Shown one piece after another: positions 24,867-33,523 of a stretch of 64,000 nucleotides of DNA. A program made the translations under genes and the position numbers. The DNA comes from JBPOFM01 sp041391925 (GTDB taxonomy: Bacteria; Bacteroidota; Bacteroidia; Flavobacteriales; Flavobacteriaceae), in contig JAWKNA010000003.1 of the NCBI GenBank assembly GCA_041391925.1, positions 1 through 64,000 of the forward strand. The letters are read 5' to 3'. The notes beneath the pieces were generated by a model. That model was not told the DNA's origin and did no database searches. It saw only the letters and a program-made list of their open reading frames with translations. Positions within the stretch are counted from its first letter, which is position 1. Each line of letters starts with the position of its first letter.

Positions 24867-26444
24867 TCATATATAATATTTGAACTGTCTCATTTCAGAT
24901 TGCCATTCTGATGTAGCTGTCAAAATATTACCTATAAGGTCAGAAAATCTTAAAGTTACTGGCAATCCATCTCCATAAATGCAAGCATTATAGTTTAACT
25001 TTGTCAGTGCAAGTATATCCCTCATAACTACATCTATATTAGAACTGCCTCTATTAATTTCAACATATAATGGATTAGCAATTTCCAAATGATTGGTTGA
25101 GTTAGTTCTTGGAATATACCCTCTTGTAAATAGATATCCTGATTTGTCATCTATATGCCAAGCCAAACCTCTCATAATTCCATAATCATTTTTCTGCCCT
25201 TCCCTTTCTGTATCCTTAAAAATTTTAATTTTTCTTCTATTGTCTGACCTTGAATCCTTTATTAAAATTCCATTTAAATCTGTATCAGCATTTCTTTTTT
25301 CTAGAGCATTTTCAAAACCTTGCCATTCTTTATCTTGAAACCTTACCCTACCATGAATAAACAACTCTTTTGGGTAATAACCTTTACTTTCAAAAAAATC
25401 ATCTAAAGCCATACCTAGTAAACTTTCAGCACTTTGTTCATCTAAATGGTAGCCTTCTGCATTTTCGCTTTTAAATAACCCAATATTCCCTCTGAAAATT
25501 GAACCATCTCCATCCTCTAAAAACATTTGTGCCGCACTACAAACAGAATGCTTATTAGATTTATCAGGTAGCTTTTTAAAAATCAGCCCTAAATAACACA
25601 CATCTTTTCTAACATCATTTAAAACCCAAGGTTTATTACCTAATTTGTAATATACAGCTACAGATATTGTCCAAGCTAGATGCGCCTTCATATCTTCTGA
25701 AAGCTCTTTATTTCTCAGTTTATCTCTAAAATTTAAAGTTGGTTCTACAAATATCTGAATTGGACTTTCAATCTTATTTTGAAGTAAGACAGCTTTTAAC
25801 AAGTTATGAAAATCTGATGAATCATCTTTTAACTTTTCAAGCTCTTTTAAATCATCATCATAGTCTGGATATAAACTTAACTGACCTTGATTCATTTGAG
25901 TTATTTTTTCATCCATTTTTTTTGACAACTCTTCACCCTTAGAACCAAATCTACATTTTATATATACTGTTCTGGGTACAACAACAAACCATATATCTAC
26001 TCTTTTATCATCTTTTTGTTTGGATTCAATTATCTTTTGAGCATAAAAATCTACTAATAACCTAGTTCTTTTCTTTTTATTTTTCTCTTTTAAAATACTA
26101 TTTACTTGGTCTTCTTGTAGAAATTTAGCCAAGACAGGAATCTCGCTCCACTCTATACCATAAGTTGCTTCAAAACCAACAAAGCTTGGTCTTTGAGCCT
26201 CAATCTCAATTTCATTGCCATACATTGTCTTACTAGAAACAATAGGAGACTGTATTTTTTTAACAAAGGACTTGTATAATTCTATACCCTCAATAGTGCC
26301 AACCACCCCTGCCTTCAGTGTTGTATATGAAAATTTTTCATTAGGACCAAACAACATAAGTCCATCTCTTGGGTCTTCAGCTGTTTGATTACTCCCAAAT
26401 GTTAAATTTGGTTCTTTATAATATTTAAGATTCTTTGTATCCAT
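24867..26444 (-). CDS. Short prokaryotic Argonaute (SPARTA Ago subunit)
   Basis: 525 aa, the usual size of a short pAgo with MID and PIWI domains only (no N or PAZ). Seen: a MID-like region around residues 210-260 (LLKAVLLQNKIESPIQIF) and a PIWI start at YLGLIFKK (284-291) where the catalytic Asp of active Argonautes is missing, so slicing activity is probably absent. Its start overlaps the TIR-APAZ stop by 20 bp. In characterised SPARTA systems this subunit binds guide RNA, recognises invading DNA, and triggers the TIR partner. The ending motif FKYYI is typical of a C-terminus buried in the PIWI fold. Confidence 0.9.
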   Translation of the reverse strand: MDTKNLKYYKEPNLTFGSNQTAEDPRDGLMLFGPNEKFSYTTLKAGVVGTIEGIELYKSFVKKIQSPIVSSKTMYGNEIEIEAQRPSFVGFEATYGIEWSEIPVLAKFLQEDQVNSILKEKNKKKRTRLLVDFYAQKIIESKQKDDKRVDIWFVVVPRTVYIKCRFGSKGEELSKKMDEKITQMNQGQLSLYPDYDDDLKELEKLKDDSSDFHNLLKAVLLQNKIESPIQIFVEPTLNFRDKLRNKELSEDMKAHLAWTISVAVYYKLGNKPWVLNDVRKDVCYLGLIFKKLPDKSNKHSVCSAAQMFLEDGDGSIFRGNIGLFKSENAEGYHLDEQSAESLLGMALDDFFESKGYYPKELFIHGRVRFQDKEWQGFENALEKRNADTDLNGILIKDSRSDNRRKIKIFKDTEREGQKNDYGIMRGLAWHIDDKSGYLFTRGYIPRTNSTNHLEIANPLYVEINRGSSNIDVVMRDILALTKLNYNACIYGDGLPVTLRFSDLIGNILTATSEWQSEMRQFKYYI

Positions 26445-27696
26445 ATTCAGACTTAAATGATAAAGTTTCTAAATTTACTTTAATAACTTCTTTATCTGCT
26501 TCAATTACTATTTCTTTTGCACTAACGTCTCCTGCTGCAAGGGTCATAAAAGCCAAAATTCTTTCAAACCAATCTCTATTAAACCAGCCAGAAGGTATTG
26601 AACGCCTATATTCAATTTGTTTATCCTTTTCAAAAAAACCATTTTCATCTGATGTTAGAATATGATGATTTGCAACATAATGAGGTGTTGGGTGTAATTG
26701 AAAAACAAAGCTTAATCCAAAACTCCAATTCACAGGTTTATTCCCTTTTAACTTTCTTCTTTTTTTAAGCCCATTTCTTTCAAATGAAACAAAACCTGAT
26801 TTAGACTTTGTATTAATTGGATAAATAACCAATTTTTTATTTGAAACTGGAAAAGCCCTAAAGTCTTCATTTAAATAAAAAAAGTCATTAATAGACTTAT
26901 TCATTAAGCTAGTAACTTTTGGTTCAACATCTTGAATAATATCTCCATTGCTTAATTGGTAATCATTATTTGCTAAAAAAACTTTTAAGTCTACATTTTC
27001 TTTGTACTCAGTTCTTAAATACAAAGTAGCATCATCAAAAAAACCAATATAATAATCACCATTTCGTAATACAGGAAAAGGGATTTCACTGTAAATACCT
27101 TTAGGTTTACCAGTGAATTTATATATTGAAATTGTATTTGGAATGGAAGTTAGAAACCAATTAGAACCATAAAATTCTTCTTGTTTGACAACTTTACCTT
27201 TTATATCTTGGTGTTTATGCCATAATTCTAAAACATTATTTATGCTTTCCCCCTTAGGAATACCTTGTATCTCAAATTCTTTCAGTAGCTTTTTTAAACC
27301 TGAACCCCAATTTTTACTAAAATCAATAGTATCTAGAGGCAAGATATTTATTGGAAAATCATCATAACTACAATCATCAACCTTAAGAGGTAAAATATAA
27401 TTATCAATTTTTTTGGATAAGGCTTTAGCTAAAGTAACCTCACTAAATACTCCTGTGTTTCTATTTCTTGATTTTTCTATATAGGGATTTGAAACCAATG
27501 CTATAAATCTTATGGATTCATTTCTCATTGTAATTTCAATATCATTCCAAAAAGCACTACCTGACCTTAAATCCTCTTTATCCACCCAAACATTATAACC
27601 TAACAAACATAGTTTTGATGCAATCCACACAGCTAAATAATCATCTTGAGGTACTGCATGACTTATAAAAATTAAATCCTTATTATCCTTTCCCAT
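26425..27696 (-). CDS. TIR-APAZ protein (SPARTA NADase subunit)
   Basis: 423 aa. Seen: an N-terminal TIR domain (about 7-145) with IFISHA, the YNVWVDKEDLRSG stretch and FWNDIE containing Glu54, the expected catalytic residue. It is followed by an APAZ region (about 165-423) that pairs with short Argonautes. In the known SPARTA mechanism, guide-directed detection of plasmid or phage nucleic acid makes TIR assemblies degrade NAD(P)+, killing or halting the cell. Glu54 is intact, so activity is expected. The gene starts 73 bp downstream of the DUF3871 stop, with a terminator between them, so it likely has its own promoter. Confidence 0.9.
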   Translation of the reverse strand: MGKDNKDLIFISHAVPQDDYLAVWIASKLCLLGYNVWVDKEDLRSGSAFWNDIEITMRNESIRFIALVSNPYIEKSRNRNTGVFSEVTLAKALSKKIDNYILPLKVDDCSYDDFPINILPLDTIDFSKNWGSGLKKLLKEFEIQGIPKGESINNVLELWHKHQDIKGKVVKQEEFYGSNWFLTSIPNTISIYKFTGKPKGIYSEIPFPVLRNGDYYIGFFDDATLYLRTEYKENVDLKVFLANNDYQLSNGDIIQDVEPKVTSLMNKSINDFFYLNEDFRAFPVSNKKLVIYPINTKSKSGFVSFERNGLKKRRKLKGNKPVNWSFGLSFVFQLHPTPHYVANHHILTSDENGFFEKDKQIEYRRSIPSGWFNRDWFERILAFMTLAAGDVSAKEIVIEADKEVIKVNLETLSFKSEYGYKES

Positions 27697-27734
27697 ATAT
27701 TAAATCTAAAAACCATAAATTTAAGTCTTTATAT

Positions 27735-27762
27735 TTTAAAAGCCTAGCAATCAAGCTAGGCT
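27735..27762 (-). terminator. Terminator of the DUF3871 operon, element 2
   Basis: Perfect 8-bp stem agcctagc (27741-27748) and gctaggct (27755-27762) with a 6-nt loop. On the minus strand TTTTAAAAT follows. It lies 5 bp past the DUF3871 stop and separates that operon from SPARTA. Confidence 0.75.
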
Positions 27763-27767
27763 TCTTC

Positions 27768-28793
27768 TCAACTCAAAAACCAATGATAATTTTCATTATC
27801 ATTGAGAGCCTTCACAAGACTTTTAGAAAAATTAAAAGCATTGACGTTTCTATCCAGAAAAGTATCAATATAACTACTCTTATTGGCTTGTGTGAATAGG
27901 TTATATACTTTCCAAAGGTTTATATCTCCATCATCATTTCTACAAAAAGACTCATCTTGATAATAATCTTTGGCTACTGTAGACACTTGTCCATCATTAA
28001 GCTGTAGCCCTGGAATATTAGACCTCTCTTTTTTAGGTAAATAATTGTACAGCCTAGCTTTACCTATGAGTTGAGCAAATTGATGTTCTGAAAGTCCATA
28101 GTCACCCAATTGTCTCATAGCTTGTAAGTGCTTTTCTGCATTATATTCCTGTAGAATCTTAAGTAGTTTGCTTTGCAAATTTTCCACTCCATCTACTTTT
28201 AATTCTCCAGCATAGCCATCACTAGATACACACATGTTGCAACATACCAAATTCTGAAACCCCACAAAGAACTTAAACTTTTCAAATGACTTTTTTGAAT
28301 AAAGGTTCTCCTGATTATAAGCACGCACTCCTCCTATAGTTAAAGCTATGTCATTTCCATTTATATGTTCAGTAATACTAGGTATCTGAACCATAAAAGC
28401 CATCCGTTCATAATAAATGGTCTTTTCGTGGTCTAACAGTTCCTTAACAGGCTTGTGTATGGCACTTGGTATTCTACCTTTAATTTGATGTGATATTCTC
28501 ACCTCTGGTAGACTTAATTGATGATGTGGAAACACTTTACTGGCACAATGTTGAGCTATTTCTATAAACTCCTGATGTGCTATGGTCTTTTCATTGTCCT
28601 TACTAAACACAGGTATAATACAATCCTGCTTTAAATGCGAGAGGCTAACCTCATTCGTGTTAGCCTCTATAAAGGGTTTCCTTTCATATTTAGCAGTAAT
28701 ATCTGGTTTGGGTTCTACTACTGCTTGCTCTGTTATGCTAGTGGCATTTACAGCTTTTAGCTGCATACTAGGTAATGTGGTTTGTGCTTCCAT
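27768..28793 (-). CDS. DUF3871 family protein, element 2
   Basis: A 341-aa paralogue of the protein at 12736-13782, close in sequence from about residue 40 onward; the N-terminal 40 residues differ. It shares VFSKDNE, GRIPSAIHKPVKEL, GGVRAYNQENLYSKK and FLDRNVNAF. It overlaps the ATPase gene by 26 bp. Family function unknown. The conserved coupling to the ATPase in both elements marks a functional pair. It makes the right border of the variable cargo region. Confidence 0.85.
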   Translation of the reverse strand: MEAQTTLPSMQLKAVNATSITEQAVVEPKPDITAKYERKPFIEANTNEVSLSHLKQDCIIPVFSKDNEKTIAHQEFIEIAQHCASKVFPHHQLSLPEVRISHQIKGRIPSAIHKPVKELLDHEKTIYYERMAFMVQIPSITEHINGNDIALTIGGVRAYNQENLYSKKSFEKFKFFVGFQNLVCCNMCVSSDGYAGELKVDGVENLQSKLLKILQEYNAEKHLQAMRQLGDYGLSEHQFAQLIGKARLYNYLPKKERSNIPGLQLNDGQVSTVAKDYYQDESFCRNDDGDINLWKVYNLFTQANKSSYIDTFLDRNVNAFNFSKSLVKALNDNENYHWFLS

Positions 28794-29637
28794 TTTTACT
28801 GAAATTTTGTGGGTTCAACAATGTTTTATTTGCTAGAATAGTATCCTTTTGCTGCTTGAAGTCATACTCCAATTCTTCTTTCCAGTTGGAATAATGGGTA
28901 TAAAGCTGTCTCAAAGCTTCCAAATCCTTACAAGCCTTAATATTGGCTCTAGCTTCTTGTAAGTTGGTTCCACTGTTACACCAATCCAGAATCTTGCGTC
29001 CTGTAGCTGTATTAATGGTAAATTCTGGTTTACCCATAAATAAACCTGTTCTATCTTTGGATGCAGATGCAAAATGTTTAATATCTATATCAAATACTAA
29101 AGTAAATTCATAATCCGTTCCATCACGCATGACACTTTTAAGCCCTACTTTCTCAGGTATGTATTTACCATCTTTTTGCTGTAGCACATAATCCTGCTTT
29201 GTACGCATAGTAGCAATAACATGAGCTTCTGCTTGAAGAATTTTATTTATAAAAGCATTGAGTCTTGGTGTTACCTTTGCCCAATTTGTGAATGAATTTC
29301 CTGCTAGTTTAGAATGGAAATCCAAGAGTTCATCCCAACAGTGGGAAATACTATCTACAATAATAACTTCCATATCTGCCTTTAGACATACATCTATAGC
29401 TTTAATGTATTTTTCTGGTGTAAATGGTGGTTCTAAAGTCAGTACATTATATTGCCCTAGGTGTGCATATAAATCAGCACTGCCATTTTCAGTATCTATA
29501 ATGGCTACTTTAGTTAGGTCTTTATTTGTTAATCCTTGTGCGAGTAGTAAACTTGAATAAGTTTTACCACTACCAGCACTTCCTTGTAAAGCTAATTTGA
29601 TTTTAGCTTTTTTACGTTCTGATTGTCTTAATTGCAT
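28768..29637 (-). CDS. RecA-fold AAA_24/Sak4-like ATPase, element 2
   Basis: A 289-aa P-loop ATPase almost superimposable on the element 1 copy. Walker A is GSAGSGKT, Walker B-like MEVIIVDS, and TMRTKQDYVLQQ is conserved. Substitutions are scattered, so the copies have been apart for some time but remain under constraint. The first gene of the ATPase-DUF3871 operon. The 248 bp upstream (29638-29885) separate it from the divergent DUF5131 gene and carry no recognisable gene; promoters for both are presumably there. Confidence 0.8.
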   Translation of the reverse strand: MQLRQSERKKAKIKLALQGSAGSGKTYSSLLLAQGLTNKDLTKVAIIDTENGSADLYAHLGQYNVLTLEPPFTPEKYIKAIDVCLKADMEVIIVDSISHCWDELLDFHSKLAGNSFTNWAKVTPRLNAFINKILQAEAHVIATMRTKQDYVLQQKDGKYIPEKVGLKSVMRDGTDYEFTLVFDIDIKHFASASKDRTGLFMGKPEFTINTATGRKILDWCNSGTNLQEARANIKACKDLEALRQLYTHYSNWKEELEYDFKQQKDTILANKTLLNPQNFSKNGSTNHIT

Positions 29638-29885
29638 AAAATTTAATTTTTAAATGTTAATGTGTCATTGAATTTGTGTATGGCATTATTTTTGCTGTAT
29701 GACAAACACAAAAAACCATGTCATGTGGTTACTTCGAAAAAATAATCTGGAGTAGTTTTCTCTCCGATTTTTCCTTAAAAGAATACTTTTGTTTCTAGTG
29801 GAATTTAAAGTCTAAAAGGCTTTGTTTTGCGTGTGTAGTGTTGTTCTCATTCGCGTAATTTTTTATTAATCTAAAATTTAACGTT

Positions 29886-30665
29886 ATGAGCACAAAAAAC
29901 TCAAATTATGAAATGTCCAAAATAAATTGGACTGAATTTACATGGAACCCATGGTGGGGATGTAATCATGTATCAACTGAATGTGATTTCTGCTATATAG
30001 ATGAAATCATGAAAAAATTGGGATATAACCCCAAAAAAGTAAAAAGAACTAGCCCAAAGACATTTAATATGCCTTTGAAGTTAACTGAACCAACAGTAAT
30101 ATTTACTTGTTCAATGAGTGATTTTTTCCATAAACAAGCAGACCAATGGAGAAATGAGGCATGGGAAATAATAAAGAAAACCCCACACCATACTTATCAG
30201 ATTCTTACAAAAAGACCTGAAAGAATATTAGAAAATTTACCTAAAGATTGGGACGAAGGATATTCTAATGTTTGGCTAGGCGTAAGTGTTGCAAATAATG
30301 AGCCTAAAACCTTGAATAGAATTGAAATTTTAAAGTCAATTCCTGCCAAAGTAAGATTTATTTCGTTTGAGCCTCTAATTGAAGATATTAAAATTACCTC
30401 CGAAAAATTAAATGGTATCCATTGGGCTATCATAGGTGGAGAATCTGGTAGATTTAAAGATGGCGTACCACAATTTAGAGAAGCAAAACCAGAATGGTTT
30501 AGAAATTTAAGAGATATCTGCAAAGAAGCAGGTGTTTTAGTTTGGTTTAAACAAGCTGGAACTTTTCTAGCCCATAAATATAAAATGGCTGGAAAAGGAG
30601 AAAGATTAGACCAAATACCAGAAGATTTGAGGTTAAGAGAAAGACCTAGTTTGGTTAAGTCTTAA
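29886..30665 (+). CDS. DUF5131 (phage Gp37/Gp68-type) three-cysteine protein
   Basis: 259 aa. I recognise the DUF5131/Gp37-Gp68 family from WTEFTWNPWWGC at the start, QILTKRP in the middle and GGESG near the C-terminal third. Seen: Cys26, Cys33 and Cys36 in a C-x6-C-x2-C cluster like a radical-SAM iron-sulfur motif; SFEPL also fits such a barrel. The family is widespread on phages and islands and often has a partner gene (three-Cys-motif partner TcmP), which I do not see here. Chemistry not established. It is divergent from the ATPase and 78 bp upstream of the polymerase-like gene. No counterpart in element 1. Confidence 0.82.
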   Translation: MSTKNSNYEMSKINWTEFTWNPWWGCNHVSTECDFCYIDEIMKKLGYNPKKVKRTSPKTFNMPLKLTEPTVIFTCSMSDFFHKQADQWRNEAWEIIKKTPHHTYQILTKRPERILENLPKDWDEGYSNVWLGVSVANNEPKTLNRIEILKSIPAKVRFISFEPLIEDIKITSEKLNGIHWAIIGGESGRFKDGVPQFREAKPEWFRNLRDICKEAGVLVWFKQAGTFLAHKYKMAGKGERLDQIPEDLRLRERPSLVKS

Positions 30666-30725
30666 ATCAAATAAAAATGCCACTTGCTTTACTGTTAAGC
30701 ACCTGATAGAAAAACTAGAGGAAAG

Positions 30726-30741
30726 CCCCCTGAAAAGGGGG
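30726..30741 (+). promoter_or_regulatory. Hairpin over the polymerase-like gene start
   Basis: ccccc (30726-30730) pairs with ggggg (30737-30741) around tgaaaa, ending 2 nt before the ATG at 30744. The purine-rich segment that could serve as ribosome binding site is inside the hairpin. This would lower translation unless opened, or it may be a weak terminator without T tract for DUF5131. Confidence 0.45.
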
Positions 30742-30743
30742 TA

Positions 30744-32180
30744 ATGGCAAATTTTTGTGAAGTGGAGTCTGCATTAAACCTCCACTATAAAAAGAAAAGT
30801 AGCCCTAATCAAGATGCAGGATTAGTTTATAAAAATGGCTATGTTTTTTTAAGTTCATTGACATTGTATGTGCCTGAAAGTATTGATATTGATAAAATAC
30901 TTTTAGACAACCCACCAATCTTTAATTATAGCAGAGATGTGTTTGTATATATAGTACACTTGGTAACTAGTATTCCTGCCAGAAAAAGAGATATACTTGA
31001 TAAACATGATGGATATACCTCAATTAATAGAAAAATTTTACAAAAAAGGGTTCATGGTTATAAAAAGTATATTGAATACTTAAAGCAACAGGGGATATTA
31101 ATTGAAAGAAACGTATATTCTCCTGGCAATTACTCAATGGGATTGAAAATATCGGATAAATATGGTTCAAAATTAAAACCTATTGAAATTACAAAATGGA
31201 CATTAATTAAGAGTATTAAATACCTTCATCAAACTTTTAATGTTGAAAAAACTGATGAATTAAGTTATTTAAAAAATTGGTTCAATAGTAATCTTGAAAT
31301 TGATTTGAATAATGGTGTAGCATTTTTAGAAAAATTGTATAATGAAGAAATATCAAATCCAGACATTACAGATGAAAGATTAAGATACAATTGTAGAATA
31401 CTGCCATTACAAAAGCTACATCAAGGTGATTATGCATTTCATGTAGATGACACAGGGTTTAGGCTTCATACTAATTTTACTCAATTAATGTCACCCTTGA
31501 GGAAAGTTATTAAGTATGATGGTAAAACTTTATGTGCTATTGATATAAAAAACTCACAATTATATCTCTCAATTGGGTTGTTAGATTCTGAAATATTCTT
31601 AAATAATTCTATGGGAGAACTTATTATCAATCCTAAATTACTAACCACTAATAACTACCCTATTATGGTAGTAAAAAAAATTAAGGAAATTGAAAATGAG
31701 TCAGATGTTGTGAAATTTAAGAAATATGTTCAAAAGGGTGTTTTTTATGAGTATTTTGGTGATGTGTTAGTTGAAAATGGTTTTCTTAAAAATTTACCAA
31801 AAGATAAATTAAGGAAAAAAGCCAAAGAAATTGTTTTTAGCTCTGTTTATAGCCCTAATTCTAGTATTGGTTATAAAGAATCTATAAAAATATTTAAAGC
31901 ATTATTTCCTAATGTTTACAAGATATTCAGTTTGATTAAAACAGGAAAAGGTAATCACCCTGCTTTATCAATTTGTTTGCAAAGATTTGAAGCAAAACTA
32001 GTGTTAAATAAAGCTTGTAAAATTATTTCAATAATTAGACCTAATATAGTAATTTATACCTTGCATGACTCAATAATTACTACTGAAGATAATGTGGAGT
32101 TTGTAAAAGGGGTACTAAAAAATGTTCTTAAAAAGACAATTGGGGTTAATCCTCCATTAAAAATAGAGAGATGGGAATAA
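30744..32180 (+). CDS. Compact family A DNA polymerase-like protein (candidate element replicase)
   Basis: 478 aa. Seen: RLHTNFTQL (240-248) like the RIHTxFxQ segment of family A polymerases; motif A CAIDIKNSQLYLS with Asp267; motif B RKKAKEIVFSSVY with Arg357, Lys361, Phe365 and Tyr369, the same R-x3-K-x3-F-x3-Y spacing as Pol I; and motif C TLHDSI with His441-Asp442. These are the nucleotide-binding and metal residues of palm and fingers. There is no room for, and no sign of, 5' nuclease or proofreading domains. The first 220 residues are unrecognised. Inferred: replicase of the excised element. Most databases would probably call it hypothetical. Confidence 0.72.
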   Translation: MANFCEVESALNLHYKKKSSPNQDAGLVYKNGYVFLSSLTLYVPESIDIDKILLDNPPIFNYSRDVFVYIVHLVTSIPARKRDILDKHDGYTSINRKILQKRVHGYKKYIEYLKQQGILIERNVYSPGNYSMGLKISDKYGSKLKPIEITKWTLIKSIKYLHQTFNVEKTDELSYLKNWFNSNLEIDLNNGVAFLEKLYNEEISNPDITDERLRYNCRILPLQKLHQGDYAFHVDDTGFRLHTNFTQLMSPLRKVIKYDGKTLCAIDIKNSQLYLSIGLLDSEIFLNNSMGELIINPKLLTTNNYPIMVVKKIKEIENESDVVKFKKYVQKGVFYEYFGDVLVENGFLKNLPKDKLRKKAKEIVFSSVYSPNSSIGYKESIKIFKALFPNVYKIFSLIKTGKGNHPALSICLQRFEAKLVLNKACKIISIIRPNIVIYTLHDSIITTEDNVEFVKGVLKNVLKKTIGVNPPLKIERWE

Positions 32181-32195
32181 CCCATCTCTTTTTTT
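32167..32195. terminator. Terminator between polymerase-like gene and integrase
   Basis: Stem agagatggg (32167-32175) with cccatctct (32181-32189), followed by a plus-strand T run to 32195. The TAA stop of the polymerase-like gene lies in the loop. It may also stop the convergent integrase transcript. Confidence 0.82.
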
Positions 32196-33408
32196 ATTTT
32201 TTATTTAGCTTTTCCCCAAGTTTTAGAATATGTTCACTCACTTTCTTCTGAACTACTTTAGCATAATGCTCTTGTGTAGTTTGGATTTTACTATGCCCTA
32301 ATAGCTGTGACACAATTTCCATAGGCACATCATTGTAAAGTAGTACAGTAGTTGCAAATGTCTTTCTAGCTATATGATGCGTTAAATTAATTTTGATTCC
32401 AACAACATCTGCTATTTCTTTTAGATAAGCATTAAATTTAGGGTTTGACATTTTAGGCAATACATATTCAGAGTTTTCATTATCATATTTCTCCATCACT
32501 TTTTTAGCCTGTGGGAGTAATGGCACTTTATAACTCCTAGAGGTTTTAGCTCTTTGTACGTTAATCCATAAATTACCATCAAATTCCTTTATAATATCCG
32601 TCTTTTTCAAAGCTGACATTTCTTTAAATGCTAATCCAGTGTAGCAGCAGAACACAAACATATCTTTGATTTGTTGGACTCTTTCAATCTCAAAATCTTG
32701 GTTCTCTAGATTTTTTAATTCCTCTTGTGTTAAATAAACCACTTCTTTTTTGACACTTTTAGCTTTGTACAGCATAAATGGGTCTTTATCTAAATAATCT
32801 TCTGCTACTGCAAATTTTATAGCTCTACGGAATCTTTGTAAAACTTTATTTAAAGTAATTTGAGCAAAGTTCTTTTCTGTCTTTAGGTAATACTCATAAT
32901 GCACAATGAAACTACTTTTGAGATTAGAAAGCTTAACATCATTAGATTTATACTTCCATTTAATAAAGCTTTTAAGATGCTTACCATAAGTTTCATATTT
33001 CTGATAGGTTTTTAAAATAAGTTCTTTACCTATAAGCTTTTTTAAGTGTTCTAAGAAAATAAGGTAAACTTCATGCACGCCAACCTCAATTTTGACATTC
33101 TCGCCTTTATATTGCCTGTAAACATCATCTACATCAAAGCTTCCTTGGTTAACTTGAAGCAATAAAAAAGCCTGATTTACTTTTGCTGTAATCAGGCTTA
33201 ATTGGGTGTTCTTATGATTATACTCTATATCTGGAGGTTTTACACCTTGTTGAGTTCTATTCCAATTTTCAGGTTCAGTAAAAATACCTGTGGAAAACTC
33301 CTTTCTTTTTTTAAGGTAAGTTATCCTTGCTTGAATGGGACACCTTCCTTGCTTATTTATTTTAGATTTCTGTATATAATACAAAATAGTTAATGTATTG
33401 ATTTTCAT
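32194..33408 (-). CDS. Tyrosine recombinase/integrase, element 2
   Basis: 404 aa from the ATG at 33408 (MKINTLTILYY). An upstream in-frame ATG at 33606 would add 66 residues translated from the attachment repeat and has no counterpart in the paralogue. Seen: HIARKTF (H-x-x-R), LGHS and the Tyr in HYAKVV. As in the element 1 enzyme, TGLAFKEM lacks the usual first Arg. Homologous along its length to 17281-18489. It sits 115 bp inside the attachment repeat beside tRNA-Asp. Role: integration and excision at the tRNA 3' end. Confidence 0.93.
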   Translation of the reverse strand: MKINTLTILYYIQKSKINKQGRCPIQARITYLKKRKEFSTGIFTEPENWNRTQQGVKPPDIEYNHKNTQLSLITAKVNQAFLLLQVNQGSFDVDDVYRQYKGENVKIEVGVHEVYLIFLEHLKKLIGKELILKTYQKYETYGKHLKSFIKWKYKSNDVKLSNLKSSFIVHYEYYLKTEKNFAQITLNKVLQRFRRAIKFAVAEDYLDKDPFMLYKAKSVKKEVVYLTQEELKNLENQDFEIERVQQIKDMFVFCCYTGLAFKEMSALKKTDIIKEFDGNLWINVQRAKTSRSYKVPLLPQAKKVMEKYDNENSEYVLPKMSNPKFNAYLKEIADVVGIKINLTHHIARKTFATTVLLYNDVPMEIVSQLLGHSKIQTTQEHYAKVVQKKVSEHILKLGEKLNKK

Positions 33409-33459
33409 TTTAATGAAGTATTGTTTTTTGGGACACCTGAAGAAAAAAGTGGGACACCT
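33336..33459. repeat. Three copies of a 10-bp motif by the integrase
   Basis: tgggacacct occurs at 33336-33345 (inside the integrase gene), 33429-33438 and 33450-33459, the last two 21 bp apart start to start, about two helical turns. A further copy lies at 18506-18515 near the other integrase. Layout suits arm-type recombinase or directionality-factor sites. Confidence 0.5.
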
Positions 33460-33523
33460 AATTCCCCACCTCGAAATAGACAAACCACCCCTAAAACAAA
33501 AAAGCATCCCGATTTTCTGGAAG

